From REEB95 sp050729835 (lineage in GTDB: Bacteria > Pseudomonadota > Alphaproteobacteria > ATCC43930 > CGMCC-115725): a stretch of 64,000 bases of DNA. The first letter of the stretch is position 1, and each line of letters starts with the position of its first letter. Made by a program: the position numbers and the translations under genes. Positions 7,447-15,722 of this stretch are shown piece after piece. Under the pieces are notes generated by a model that saw nothing but the letters and a program-made list of their open reading frames with translations, was not told the origin of the DNA and searched no databases. The stretch is from NCBI GenBank assembly GCA_050729835.1, contig JBOHLS010000011.1, forward strand, positions 1 through 64,000, given 5' to 3'.

Positions 7447-8522
7447 CGCGCCAGGCCTCCGGCCAAAGTCGGCACGTCAAGCGGCAGGAAGCCGTAATGC
7501 CGGAGCCAGCGCAGATCGCTGTCGTAGAAGGTGCGCAGATCGGGGATGCCGTATTTGAGCATCGCGATGCGCTCGATCCCCATGCCGAAGGCGAAGCCCT
7601 GATACTGGTCGGGATCGATGTTGCAGTTGAGCAGCACCTTGGGATGGACCATGCCGCAGCCGAGAATCTCGAGCCAGTCGGCACCGGCGCCGATCTTGAG
7701 GCCGCCGCCCTCGCGCGAGCAGCCGATGTCAACCTCGGCCGACGGCTCGGTGAAGGGGAAATAGCTCGGCCGGAAACGCACCGGCAGATCGGCCATGCCG
7801 AAATAGGCGCGGCAAAAATCGATCAGGCAGCCTTTGAGATGGCCCATATGCGTCGCGCGATCGACGATCAGGCCTTCGACCTGATGGAACATCGGCGAAT
7901 GGGTGGCGTCGTGATCCGAGCGGAAGGTGCGGCCGGGCACGATGATGCGGATCGGCGGATTCTGTCCCAGCATGGTGCGGATCTGCACCGGCGAGGTGTG
8001 GGTGCGCAGCACCTTGCGGCTGCCGTCGGCGGCGGTCGCCGCTAGATAGAAGGTGTCCTGCTCCTGCCGGGCCGGATGCTCGGGCGGAATGTTGAGCGCG
8101 GTGAAATTGTGGAAGTCATCCTCGATGTGCGGTCCTTCGGCGACGACGAAGCCCATGGCGCCGAAGATCGCGACGATCTCGTCGGTCGTCTGGCTGACCG
8201 GATGGATGCGGCCGGCGGGCGCCGCCTCGACCGGCAGGGTCACGTCAACGCGCTCCTGCGCCAGCCGCGCGTCGAGCGCCTGGTCGTTCAAGCGCGCCTG
8301 CGCCGCGGCAAGCGCCGTCTCGACCTCGCCCTTGAGCCGGTTGAGCGCCGCGCCGCGCGCCTTGCGCGCCTCGGGCGCGAACGTGCCGAGCTCCTTCAAC
8401 AGGCCGGTGAGCCGGCCCTTGCGGCCGAGCGCTCCGACGCGGACCTGCTCCAGCCCGTCGAGGCTGGTCGCGTCCTTGACCAGGCGCAACAGCTCATCGC
8501 GGATGTGATCGAGGCTATCCAT
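7443..8522 (-). CDS. pheS: Phenylalanine-tRNA ligase alpha subunit
   Basis: The 359-residue catalytic subunit of PheRS has an N-terminal coiled-coil arm (residues 1-90, with EVRVGALGRKGRLT-type sequence). The class II synthetase motifs follow: FRSDHDATHSPMFHQVEGL and the motif-3 region GCGMVHPKVL with FGMGIERIAMLKYGI. The ATG at 8522 is preceded by GAGGAGG at a long spacing of 12 bases. The 99-base gap from rplT contains a perfect inverted repeat (8543-8576). pheT follows with a 4-base overlap. Confidence 0.98.
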   Translation of the reverse strand: MDSLDHIRDELLRLVKDATSLDGLEQVRVGALGRKGRLTGLLKELGTFAPEARKARGAALNRLKGEVETALAAAQARLNDQALDARLAQERVDVTLPVEAAPAGRIHPVSQTTDEIVAIFGAMGFVVAEGPHIEDDFHNFTALNIPPEHPARQEQDTFYLAATAADGSRKVLRTHTSPVQIRTMLGQNPPIRIIVPGRTFRSDHDATHSPMFHQVEGLIVDRATHMGHLKGCLIDFCRAYFGMADLPVRFRPSYFPFTEPSAEVDIGCSREGGGLKIGAGADWLEILGCGMVHPKVLLNCNIDPDQYQGFAFGMGIERIAMLKYGIPDLRTFYDSDLRWLRHYGFLPLDVPTLAGGLAR

Positions 8523-8542
8523 CGCCGCGCGCGCCCTCCTCA

Positions 8543-8576
8543 GGCGGCAAGGACCGACCGGCCCCCGCTTGCCGCC
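8543..8576 (-). promoter_or_regulatory. Inverted repeat in the pheST leader
   Basis: GGCGGCAAG and CTTGCCGCC are perfect 9-base arms around a 16-base C/G-rich loop, between the rplT stop and the pheS start. No T run follows, so it is not a standard terminator. It could be an RNA-processing or regulatory hairpin in the leader of pheST. The function is not established. Confidence 0.35.
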
Positions 8577-8621
8577 AGGACGATCGGTTCCGGCATATTA
8601 CGCAGGGCCCGGCGCGCCGGC

Positions 8622-8984
8622 CTAGGCCTTGGGCAGAGCGCCGCGCGCCTGGGCGACGATGGCCTTGAACGCGGCCGGCTCGCGCATGGCGATATCGGCC
8701 AGTATCTTGCGGTCGAGCGTGACCCCGGCGAGCCGCAAGCCGTTCATGAACTGGGAATAGGTCAGGCCTTCCTCGCGCGCGCCGGCGTTGATGCGCTGGA
8801 TCCACAGGGCGCGGAAATTGCGCTTCTTCGTCCGCCGATCGCGGTAGGCGTAGCGTAGGCCCTTCTCGACCTTCTCGATCGCGATGCGGAACGACGACTT
8901 GGCGCGGCCACGATAGCCCTTGGCTAGGCCGAGCATCTTCTTGTGGCGGGCGCGGCCGGTGACGCCGCGTTTGACGTGTGCCAT
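8622..8984 (-). CDS. rplT: 50S ribosomal protein L20
   Basis: The 120-residue protein begins MAHVKRGVTGRARHKKMLGL and continues with the typical KGYRGRAKSSFRIAIEKVEK, RDRRTKKRNFRALWIQRINA and LTYSQFMNGL. L20 binds 23S rRNA early in 50S assembly, and in several bacteria it represses its own operon by binding the mRNA. It follows rpmI by 9 bases in the usual infC-rpmI-rplT order, except that a secreted-protein gene sits between infC and rpmI here. Confidence 0.98.
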   Translation of the reverse strand: MAHVKRGVTGRARHKKMLGLAKGYRGRAKSSFRIAIEKVEKGLRYAYRDRRTKKRNFRALWIQRINAGAREEGLTYSQFMNGLRLAGVTLDRKILADIAMREPAAFKAIVAQARGALPKA

Positions 8985-8993
8985 GACGCGCTT

Positions 8994-9197
8994 CTAGCCC
9001 CTCATATAAGGCATGTAAGTCATCACCAGCTTGGCGTCGCCCGGCTGGAGCGTGACCGTGCCCTTGGCGTTGCGCTTGCCGCGCTTCGACTTGTTGATAA
9101 GGAGATGGCGCTTGTGCGCGTTGGCCGCCTTGATCTTGCCCGAGGCTGTCCGGCTGAAGCGCTTTTTCGCCCCGGATTTGGTCTTGAGCTTGGGCAT
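8994..9197 (-). CDS. rpmI: 50S ribosomal protein L35
   Basis: The 67-residue basic protein starts MPKLKTKSGAKKRFSRTASG and contains HLLINKSKRGKRNAKGT, the standard L35 pattern. ATG 9197 is chosen because GGAAAGG lies just upstream; the frame runs 16 codons further but with no homology. It is co-directional with rplT. The 162 bases between it and the upstream PepSY-like gene show no other coding signal. Confidence 0.97.
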   Translation of the reverse strand: MPKLKTKSGAKKRFSRTASGKIKAANAHKRHLLINKSKRGKRNAKGTVTLQPGDAKLVMTYMPYMRG

Positions 9198-9359
9198 TTG
9201 ATTGCCTTTCCGAAAAGAGTTCGTTGTGCAGAAAAAGGCGGTCAAGGCATGCCCGCAAGCCCGCCGCCCGGTTCGGCGCGGGTTATACAGTCCGAGGGAT
9301 CGAATGGCAAGCGGCCGGGACGCGGCGCGCCGACAGATGCCGCGTCCCGGCTGGCGGCG

Positions 9360-9689
9360 CTAGCCGCGCGTGACCTGCCCGGTGGCCGGATCGATCTTCA
9401 CCGGGAAGCTCTTGCCATTCTGCGAAACCGTCGCGGCATAATCCTGGCCGTCGCGGCGGAAGTCGGTGAAGCTGCCATAGCCCTGCGCCTCGAGCAGGTT
9501 CAGGGCCGTGGTCGAGCTGCTCCAACCGGCCGCCGTCATGGCATGGTGATGGGCCGCATGATGAGCCGCACCCGACATCGGTGCGCTCATCGGTTGCGTC
9601 GGCTGCGTCGCCGGCGCCGGTCCGGCGGCAAAGGCGACGGGCGAAACCATCAAGACCGCGGCCGCAGCCGCAGGCAACAACACCTTCAT
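9360..9689 (-). CDS. Small secreted PepSY-like protein
   Basis: The 109-residue protein has a clear signal peptide (MKVLLPAAAAAVLMVSPVAFA, cleavage near residue 22). A Pro/Thr/Ala linker and a histidine patch (HHAAHHHAM, about 43-51) follow. The C-terminal half, ALNLLEAQGYGSFTDFRRDG, then DYAATV and PVKIDPATGQV, fits the PepSY-like fold of small periplasmic proteins. GGAGGG sits 6 bases before the ATG. The role is unknown; the His patch might bind metal. Its position between infC and rpmI in a translation-factor run is unusual for a secreted protein. A weak inverted repeat precedes it. Confidence 0.72.
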   Translation of the reverse strand: MKVLLPAAAAAVLMVSPVAFAAGPAPATQPTQPMSAPMSGAAHHAAHHHAMTAAGWSSSTTALNLLEAQGYGSFTDFRRDGQDYAATVSQNGKSFPVKIDPATGQVTRG

Positions 9690-9771
9690 CGTAACCCTCC
9701 ATGGTTGGCTGGCGCCGATGCGCCGCCTTCACCATGACGGAGAAACGTGAACGCGTCCTGTCGCGGGCATG

Positions 9772-9799
9772 AAATCGGCGATAGTCGGCGGCCCGATTT
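9772..9799 (-). terminator. Weak terminator-like inverted repeat after infC
   Basis: AAATCGG and CCGATTT form a 7-bp stem 6 bases after the infC stop, and the 3' arm itself ends in TTT. The loop is 14 bases and there is no extended T run. It could attenuate read-through into the PepSY-like gene and rpmI-rplT, or be incidental. Confidence 0.3.
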
Positions 9800-9804
9800 G
9801 CGCC

Positions 9805-10353
9805 CTATTTAGGCGACATCACCATGGTCATCTGGCGGCCTTCGGTGCGCGGCGACTGCTCGATCTTGGCGACCTTGTCGAGGCCGTCCTTGACCCGCAT
9901 CAGCACGTTCATGCCGAGCTCCTGATGCGCCATCTCGCGGCCGCGGAAGCGCATGACGATCTTCACCTTGTCGCCTTCCTCGATGAATTTGAACATCTGG
10001 CGCATCTTGACGTCGTAGTCGTGGTCGTCGATGCCCGGCCGGAGCTTGATCTCCTTGACGTCGATGACCTTCTGCTTCTTGCGCGCCTCGTTCTTGCGCT
10101 TCTGCTCCTCGTACTTGAACTTGCCGAAGTCGAGGATCTTGCAGACCGGGGGGTTGGCTTGTGGTGCGACCTCGACCAGATCGAGGCCGGCTTCCTGGGC
10201 GCGCGTCAGGGCTTCGTGCCGGGTGACGACGCCCACCATGTTGCCGCGTTCATCGACGAGGCGCAGACGCGCCGCGGCGATCTCGTCGTTGACGCGCGGG
10301 CCATCATGCGTGGCTCCTCGATGCGCAACGGCGGGGGGTAGTCTAGGCGGTAT
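9805..10353 (-). CDS. infC: Translation initiation factor IF-3, probable AUA start
   Basis: IF-3 binds the 30S subunit and rejects non-standard start codons and tRNAs. The sequence has DGPRVNDEI, DLVEVAPQANPPVCKILDFG, KFKYEEQKRKNEARKKQK, EIKLRPGIDDHDYDVK and the C-terminal RFRGREMAHQELGM. The first ATG (10239) would remove the conserved DGPRVNDEI and DERGN region. The frame extends upstream to an ATA at 10351-10353, which has GGAGGT ending five bases before it, giving 182 residues, normal for IF-3. Rare starts in infC (AUU in E. coli) underlie IF-3 autoregulation, and an AUA start would fit that. It follows thrS by 30 bases. The start choice is inference; the gene identity is certain. Confidence 0.93.
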   Translation of the reverse strand: MPPRLPPAVAHRGATHDGPRVNDEIAAARLRLVDERGNMVGVVTRHEALTRAQEAGLDLVEVAPQANPPVCKILDFGKFKYEEQKRKNEARKKQKVIDVKEIKLRPGIDDHDYDVKMRQMFKFIEEGDKVKIVMRFRGREMAHQELGMNVLMRVKDGLDKVAKIEQSPRTEGRQMTMVMSPK

Positions 10354-10383
10354 GAAACACCTCCAACACGCTCCTTTAATTGC

Positions 10384-12351
10384 CTAAGAAGTGGGCGCCG
10401 CGGACGGCACGGCCGCCTCACCTTTCAATTTAGCGATGGCTTCGCCCAGCGCAAGGATTTCCTGTTCTTTTCCGCCCAGCCGGCGCAACGCAACGCATTG
10501 GGTTTCGGCCTCGCGGCCACCCACGACCAGTAGCAGCGGCACCTTGGCGAGGCTGTGCTCGCGCACCTTGAGGTTGATCTTTTCGTTGCGCAAATCGGCC
10601 GTCGCCCGCAACCCCGCCTTAGTTAAGGCTTCGAGCACCATACCGGCATAGGCGTCGGCATCCGAGGTGATGGTGGCGACGACCGCCTGCACCGGCGCGA
10701 GCCACAGCGGAAACCGGCCGGCGTGCTGCTCGATCAGGATGGCGATGAAGCGTTCGAGCGAGCCCAGGATCGCGCGATGCAGCATCACCGGGCGGTGACG
10801 CTGGCCATCCTCGCCGATGTAGTTGGCGTCGAGGCGCTCGGGCAGGACGAAATCGACCTGCAGCGTGCCGCATTGCCAATCGCGGCCGATGGCGTCGCGC
10901 AGCACGAATTCGAGCTTGGGCCCGTAGAACGCGCCCTCGCCGGGATTGAGCGTGTAGGGCAACTTTGCCGCTTCGACCGCGGTCTTGAGCGCGGCCTCGG
11001 CCCGGTCCCAGACCGCGTCGTCGCCGGCGCGCTTCGCCGGCCGATCCGAGAACTTGACCGACACGTCCTCAAAGCCGAAATCGCGATAGACCGAGCGCAG
11101 CAGATCGCAGAAGGCGACGCTCTCGGCCGTGACCTGGTCCTCGGTGCAGAAGATGTGGGCGTCGTCCTGGGTGAAGGCGCGCACCCGCATGATGCCGTGC
11201 AAGGCGCCCGACGGCTCGTTGCGATGGCAGGCGCCGAACTCGGCCATGCGCAGCGGCAGGTCGCGATAGGAATGGAGATGCTGGCGATAGATCTGGACGT
11301 GGCCGGGGCAGTTCATCGGCTTGATCGCGAGCACCCGCTTGACGCCGGTTTCCTTGTCGGCGTTCTCGACCGTGAACATGTGCTCGCCGAACTTCTCCCA
11401 GTGGCCGGATTCCTCCCACAGCTTGCGGTCGATGAGCATCGGCGTGCGCACTTCGACATAGCCGGCGCGCGTGAGCCGCATGCGGATGTAGTTCTCGATC
11501 GTGCGGTAGAGCGTCCAGCCCTTGGGGTGCCAGAAGACGCTGCCGGCGGCCTCCTCCTGCTGGTGGAAGAGATCGAGTTCGCGCCCAAGCCGGCGGTGAT
11601 CGCGTTTCTCGGCCTCTTCGAGCTGAAACAGGTATTGCTTTAAGTCCTTTTCGTGCGCCCAGGCGGTGCCATAGACGCGCTGGAGCTGGGCGTTGCGTGC
11701 GTCGCCGCGCCAATAGGCACCGGCGACCTTGGTGAGCTTGAAGGCGTGGCCGAGCTTGCCGGTCGACGGCAGATGCGGCCCGACGCAGAGATCGACGAAC
11801 TTGCCCTGGCGATAGAGGCTGATCGCCTCGTGGGCGGGAATCTCGTGGATCCATTCCGCCTTGTACTTCTCGCCCTGGTCGGCGAAGAACTGCACCGTCT
11901 TGTCGCGCCCCCACTCCTCGCGGTTGATCGTCTCGTCGCGATCGACGATCTCGTGCATGCGCTGCTCGATGCGGCCGAGATCCTCGGGCGTGAACGGCGT
12001 GTCGCGCGCGAAATCGTAATAGAAGCCGGTGTCGGTCGCCGGACCGAACGTGACCTGGGTCTCGGGATAGAGCTCCTTCACCGCCTCGGCCATGACATGC
12101 GCGGCATCGTGGCGGATGATCTCGAGCGCCAGCGGCGAATCGCGCGTCAAAACCGCGATCTTGGCATTGCGCTGGATCGGCGCAGCGAGGTCCTTGGGCG
12201 CGCCGTCGACGGCGACGGCGAGCGCCGCCTTGGCGAGACCCGGGCCGATCGCCTTGGCGATCTCGGCACCGGTCACGCCGCGCGGAAAGCTGCGTGCGGC
12301 GCCGTCGGGCAGCGTGACCGTGATCGACTCGGCGGCTTTGGCGTCGGGCAT
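10384..12351 (-). CDS. thrS: Threonine-tRNA ligase
   Basis: This 655-residue class II synthetase has an N-terminal TGS domain (1-65) and an editing domain with HDAAHVMAEAV (H-x3-H). The catalytic core has RTPMLIDRKLWEESGHW, MNCPGHVQIYRQHLHSYRD (zinc-binding Cys and His) and RVRAFTQDDAHIFC. The anticodon-binding domain lies at about 550-645. It charges tRNA-Thr and deacylates Ser-tRNA-Thr. The start is 9 bases after the GT9 stop on the same strand, and infC follows, the common thrS-infC order. Confidence 0.98.
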   Translation of the reverse strand: MPDAKAAESITVTLPDGAARSFPRGVTGAEIAKAIGPGLAKAALAVAVDGAPKDLAAPIQRNAKIAVLTRDSPLALEIIRHDAAHVMAEAVKELYPETQVTFGPATDTGFYYDFARDTPFTPEDLGRIEQRMHEIVDRDETINREEWGRDKTVQFFADQGEKYKAEWIHEIPAHEAISLYRQGKFVDLCVGPHLPSTGKLGHAFKLTKVAGAYWRGDARNAQLQRVYGTAWAHEKDLKQYLFQLEEAEKRDHRRLGRELDLFHQQEEAAGSVFWHPKGWTLYRTIENYIRMRLTRAGYVEVRTPMLIDRKLWEESGHWEKFGEHMFTVENADKETGVKRVLAIKPMNCPGHVQIYRQHLHSYRDLPLRMAEFGACHRNEPSGALHGIMRVRAFTQDDAHIFCTEDQVTAESVAFCDLLRSVYRDFGFEDVSVKFSDRPAKRAGDDAVWDRAEAALKTAVEAAKLPYTLNPGEGAFYGPKLEFVLRDAIGRDWQCGTLQVDFVLPERLDANYIGEDGQRHRPVMLHRAILGSLERFIAILIEQHAGRFPLWLAPVQAVVATITSDADAYAGMVLEALTKAGLRATADLRNEKINLKVREHSLAKVPLLLVVGGREAETQCVALRRLGGKEQEILALGEAIAKLKGEAAVPSAAPTS

Positions 12352-12360
12352 GGCGCCGGT

Positions 12361-13299
12361 TTATCGCAAGGGAAGCGTCGCGGCAACCGCCTCCACCGGC
12401 AGGTCGCCGAGATCGTCGCGGCGGAGAATCGTGACGCGCGCGCCGCGCGGCGCCGTCAGATCGGGATCGGAGGAGGCGGAATAGAGCACGGTGGCGGGCG
12501 CGCCGCCGGCGACGATCAGGTGCATCGGCCCGGTATCGTTACCGACGGCATAGAAGCAGTCGCGCCCGAGCGCCACCAGATCGCCGAAGCCGGTGCGGCC
12601 GATCAGGTTGCGGACCGCCGGGCAATCGCGCTCGATCTCGGCGCCGGCGGCGACATCGTCGGGCCCGCCGACCAGAACCGTCGTCAGGCCGATATCGATC
12701 AGGAACGACGCCAGCCGCATGTAGCGCCCGGCCGGCCAGCGCTTTTCCGGCCGGTGCCGCGAGCCGCCGGGCGCCAGCAAGACGAAGCGGGGCGGCAACG
12801 CGAAGCGCGCGATATCGGTTGCCGCCCACGACAGGTCCGGCGGTGGCACCGTCTCGATCCCCGCCACCGCCAGCTGGTCGCGCTGGCGGTCGACGGTATG
12901 CATCCGGTCGCGTTCGGGATTGACATGCGGATGCGACGCGCCGGCGGCGATGCCGGACCATTGCGGCGGTCGCGGCCACAGCAGATGGAAATAGAGACTG
13001 GAGCGGTCCGAGGTCTGCAAATCGTAGACCCTATCGAATTGCGCCGCGCGCAGCCGCCGCGCCAGACCGAGCAGCGCCCAAGGCCGCGTCCAGCCCGGCC
13101 GTTCGTCGGTCCACACCGCGTCGAAATAAGGCGCCCGCCGGCCGAGCTCGGCATAAGGCGGCGTCGTCAGCAGCGTGATCCGAGCGTGCGGATGATGGGC
13201 GCGGATCGCCGTCGCCGGTCCCATCGCCTGGACGAAATCGCCCAACGCGCCGAGCTTGACGACGAGGATCCGTTCGGTCACCGGGCCGGGCCCGCTCAC
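12361..13299 (-). CDS. Glycosyltransferase family 9 (heptosyltransferase-like)
   Basis: From a GTG at 13299, which overlaps the preceding glycosyltransferase stop as GTGA, the 312-residue protein reads ERILVVKLGALGDFVQAMG, the N-terminal nucleotide-sugar transferase pattern of ADP-heptose:LPS transferases. The C-terminal donor-binding region has VLLAPGGSRHRPEKRWP, VLVGGPDD and GNDTGPMHLIVAGGAPATV. Such enzymes add heptose or related sugars to the LPS core in the cytoplasm. A second GTG six codons later is an alternative start. With the upstream GT4 gene it forms a two-gene envelope unit leading into thrS. Confidence 0.88.
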   Translation of the reverse strand: MSGPGPVTERILVVKLGALGDFVQAMGPATAIRAHHPHARITLLTTPPYAELGRRAPYFDAVWTDERPGWTRPWALLGLARRLRAAQFDRVYDLQTSDRSSLYFHLLWPRPPQWSGIAAGASHPHVNPERDRMHTVDRQRDQLAVAGIETVPPPDLSWAATDIARFALPPRFVLLAPGGSRHRPEKRWPAGRYMRLASFLIDIGLTTVLVGGPDDVAAGAEIERDCPAVRNLIGRTGFGDLVALGRDCFYAVGNDTGPMHLIVAGGAPATVLYSASSDPDLTAPRGARVTILRRDDLGDLPVEAVAATLPLR

Positions 13300-14492
13300 G
13301 CCGCGACGGTCGCCGCCGCCGGCGCGGGGGCGCCCAACAGTTCCTGGTAAACCGCGATCGTGCGCGCCGTCATTACGGCCGTGGTGAAGTTGGCGCGGAC
13401 ATGGGCGATGGCGCGGGCAGCGAGCTGGCTGCGGCCGCCGGCGGCGAGCGCCAAGGCATCGGCAACGGCATCGCCCAGCGCTTCGGCGTCGCCCGGCGGC
13501 ACCAGCCATCCGGTCTGGCCGGGCAAGATGGTCTCGACCGCGCCGCCATGCGCCGTCGCCACCACCGGCCGGCCCATCGCCTGCGCCTCGACGATGACGC
13601 GGCCAAAGCCTTCGGGCTCGGTCGAGGCCGAGACGACGACATCGGCCAGCATGTAGGCCGCCGGCATGTCGCGGCACTCGTCGAGCACGCGGAACGTGAC
13701 CGCCAATCCGGCGCGCGCGATCGCCGCATCGAGCCGGCGGCGATAGCTGCCGCCGCCAGCGCCGACGATCAGCGCATGGATTTGCGGCCGGTTGAGCCGC
13801 CTCATCGCCTCGATCAGCACGAAATGCCCTTTCCAGCGCGACAACCTGCCCGGCAGCATCACCACCGGCACGCCGTCGGGCAGGCGCCACTCCTGCGCCA
13901 GGCGCACCATGCGCTCGGCGCTGATCTTTTCGGGATCGAAGCGCGCCACGTCGACGCCGCGGTGGATCACGCGCAAGCGTGCGCGCGCGACACCGTAGGT
14001 GGCGGCGGCGTGCTCGGCGACGAAGTTGGAGTTGGCGATAACCAGCTCGCCGCCGGCCATCACCGCGTTGTAGCGCCGCTTGAGCCAGGACTTGCCGCCA
14101 TAGGCGTTGTGGAAAGTAGTCAGGAAGTGGACGCCGGCGTTCCGGGCAGCGGCGCGTGCGCTCCAGGCCGGGGCCCGCGAACGGGCATGAACGATGTCGA
14201 CGTCGTGCTGGCGAATGAGCGCCGCGAGCCGGCCGACATTGGCGTGGATAACGAATGGGTTTTTCGAGGCGAGCGGCAGGGTGAAATGGGTCGCGCCGGC
14301 GCGCTCGAGCTCGCGCGTCATCGGTCCGCCGGCGCTTGCCACCAGCGAGCGCCAGCCGGCGGCCGCGAGCGCCGCCGCAACATCGACCGTGCCGCGTTCC
14401 ACGCCGCCCGCGACCAACGCGGGCAGGACCTGGAGCACGGTCGGGCGTCGTTTCGCGTCCGCAGCCCGGATGCTAGGCTCGGCGTCCTTCAT
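13296..14492 (-). CDS. Glycosyltransferase family 4
   Basis: The 398-residue GT-B enzyme has LQVLPALVAGGVERGTVDVA at the N terminus (acceptor-side Rossmann fold). The donor side has VVMLPGRLSRWKGHFVLIEA and the signature TEPEGFGRVIVEAQAMGRPV (E-x7-E). It probably transfers a sugar from a nucleotide donor during LPS-core or surface glycan synthesis; its substrate cannot be read from sequence. The start is placed at MKDAEPS (14492), since the 12 codons upstream (GFGHRRSGECG) look non-coding. It is coupled to the GT9 gene by a GTGA overlap and diverges from the alpha/beta hydrolase gene. Confidence 0.87.
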   Translation of the reverse strand: MKDAEPSIRAADAKRRPTVLQVLPALVAGGVERGTVDVAAALAAAGWRSLVASAGGPMTRELERAGATHFTLPLASKNPFVIHANVGRLAALIRQHDVDIVHARSRAPAWSARAAARNAGVHFLTTFHNAYGGKSWLKRRYNAVMAGGELVIANSNFVAEHAAATYGVARARLRVIHRGVDVARFDPEKISAERMVRLAQEWRLPDGVPVVMLPGRLSRWKGHFVLIEAMRRLNRPQIHALIVGAGGGSYRRRLDAAIARAGLAVTFRVLDECRDMPAAYMLADVVVSASTEPEGFGRVIVEAQAMGRPVVATAHGGAVETILPGQTGWLVPPGDAEALGDAVADALALAAGGRSQLAARAIAHVRANFTTAVMTARTIAVYQELLGAPAPAAATVAA

Positions 14493-14513
14493 ACCGCATT
14501 CACCGGATCGACG

Positions 14514-15275
14514 ATGGCCGAAACCCAAAACCTTTCGCCGTCCACTTTAGCACGCGAGGACGGCGCCACAATCGCATACCATCGCCGCATCGGGCGCGCC
14601 CCCGGAGTCGTGTTCCTCGGCGGGTTCATGTCGGACATGTCCGGTACCAAGGCGCTCGCGCTTGATCGGTTCTGCGAGACGCGCGGCCAGGCTTTCGTCC
14701 GCTTCGATTATTTCGGGCATGGCCGCTCGTCGGGTGCGTTCGCCGATGCGACAGTGAGCCGTTGGCGCGACGACGCGCTGGCGGTGCTCGACCGCCTGAC
14801 CGACGGGCCGCAGGTCCTGGTCGGATCGAGTCTCGGCGGCTGGATCATGCTGCTGCTCGCGGCGACGCGGCCGGAGCGGATTAAGGCGCTGGTCGGCATC
14901 GCGACGGCGGCCGACGCGACCGAGGACCTGATGTGGGGCCAGTTTCCGGCCGAGCTCCGCCAACGCATCGAGCGCGACGGCGCCGCGCGCATTCCCTCGG
15001 CTTACAGCGACCAGGGCTATCTGATCACCCGCCGGTTGATCGAGGACGGCCGCCGTCACCTGGTCATGCGATCGCCGATCGGGTTCGACGGGCCGGTGCG
15101 CCTGCTGCACGGCATGCGCGACGACGACGTGCCGTGGCGGCGCAGCCTGGCCCTCGCCGAGCGCCTGGTCGCCGCCGACGTGCAGGTCACGCTGGTGAAG
15201 GACGGCGATCACCGCTTGTCGCGCGATGCCGACCTCGGGTTGCTGACGCGGACGCTCGCCGCCGTGCTCGACTAG
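14514..15275 (+). CDS. Alpha/beta hydrolase (carboxylesterase-like)
   Basis: The 253-residue protein has the alpha/beta-hydrolase order: VVFLGGFMSDMSG (oxyanion region), VRFDYFGHGRSSG, then the nucleophile elbow VGSSLGGW with the catalytic Ser near residue 104. A late acid lies in LLHGMRDDDVPW and the catalytic His in KDGDHRLSR. The GGFMSDMSGTKA segment resembles mitochondrial ABHD10-type thioesterases and related bacterial hydrolases. It carries no signal peptide, so it is cytoplasmic. ATG 14514 is 21 bases from the divergent GT4 start. The convergent AhpD-like gene ends 3 bases beyond its stop. Confidence 0.82.
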   Translation: MAETQNLSPSTLAREDGATIAYHRRIGRAPGVVFLGGFMSDMSGTKALALDRFCETRGQAFVRFDYFGHGRSSGAFADATVSRWRDDALAVLDRLTDGPQVLVGSSLGGWIMLLLAATRPERIKALVGIATAADATEDLMWGQFPAELRQRIERDGAARIPSAYSDQGYLITRRLIEDGRRHLVMRSPIGFDGPVRLLHGMRDDDVPWRRSLALAERLVAADVQVTLVKDGDHRLSRDADLGLLTRTLAAVLD

Positions 15276-15278
15276 AAA

Positions 15279-15722
15279 TCAATTGCGCAGGCTGGGCTGG
15301 AGCTCGAACCCGACGCCGAGCCGGTTGTAGGCGTTCATCGTCGCGATCACGAACGTTAGATCGGCAAATTCCTGGTCGGAGAAGGCACGCTGCGTCTCCT
15401 CGCGCACCGCCGCGCTCGGCGGCTCGATCGCCTGCCGCGTCAGCGCCTCGGCCCAGGCGAGCGCGGCGCGCTCGCGCGGCGAAAAGAACGGCGCCTCGCG
15501 CCAGACCGTCATATTGTAAAGCTTCTGCGGCTTCTCGCCGGCGGCCAGCAGATCGTGGGTGTGAAGATCGACGCAATAAGCGCAGCCGTTCATCTGCGAC
15601 ACGCGCAGATAGATGAGATCGATCAGCGTCGGCTCGATCGACGAGCTGCGCATCAGCTTGTGCACCGCGCCGAGCGCGCGATAGGCGTCGCCGGCAAGCT
15701 CGCGATAATTGGGATGCGCCAT
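15279..15722 (-). CDS. Carboxymuconolactone decarboxylase/AhpD-like protein
   Basis: The 147-residue protein has the AhpD-type redox motif NGCAYCVDLHTHDL (C-x-x-C with nearby His) at about residues 47-60, and ERAALAWAEALT and DLTFVIATMNAYNRLG further on. Members with this motif act as thiol-dependent peroxidases or electron-transfer partners. ATG 15722 is selected because AGGAG lies 8 bases upstream; the frame runs nine codons further without homology. The 318 bases upstream are shared with the divergent efflux operon. Confidence 0.88.
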   Translation of the reverse strand: MAHPNYRELAGDAYRALGAVHKLMRSSSIEPTLIDLIYLRVSQMNGCAYCVDLHTHDLLAAGEKPQKLYNMTVWREAPFFSPRERAALAWAEALTRQAIEPPSAAVREETQRAFSDQEFADLTFVIATMNAYNRLGVGFELQPSLRN

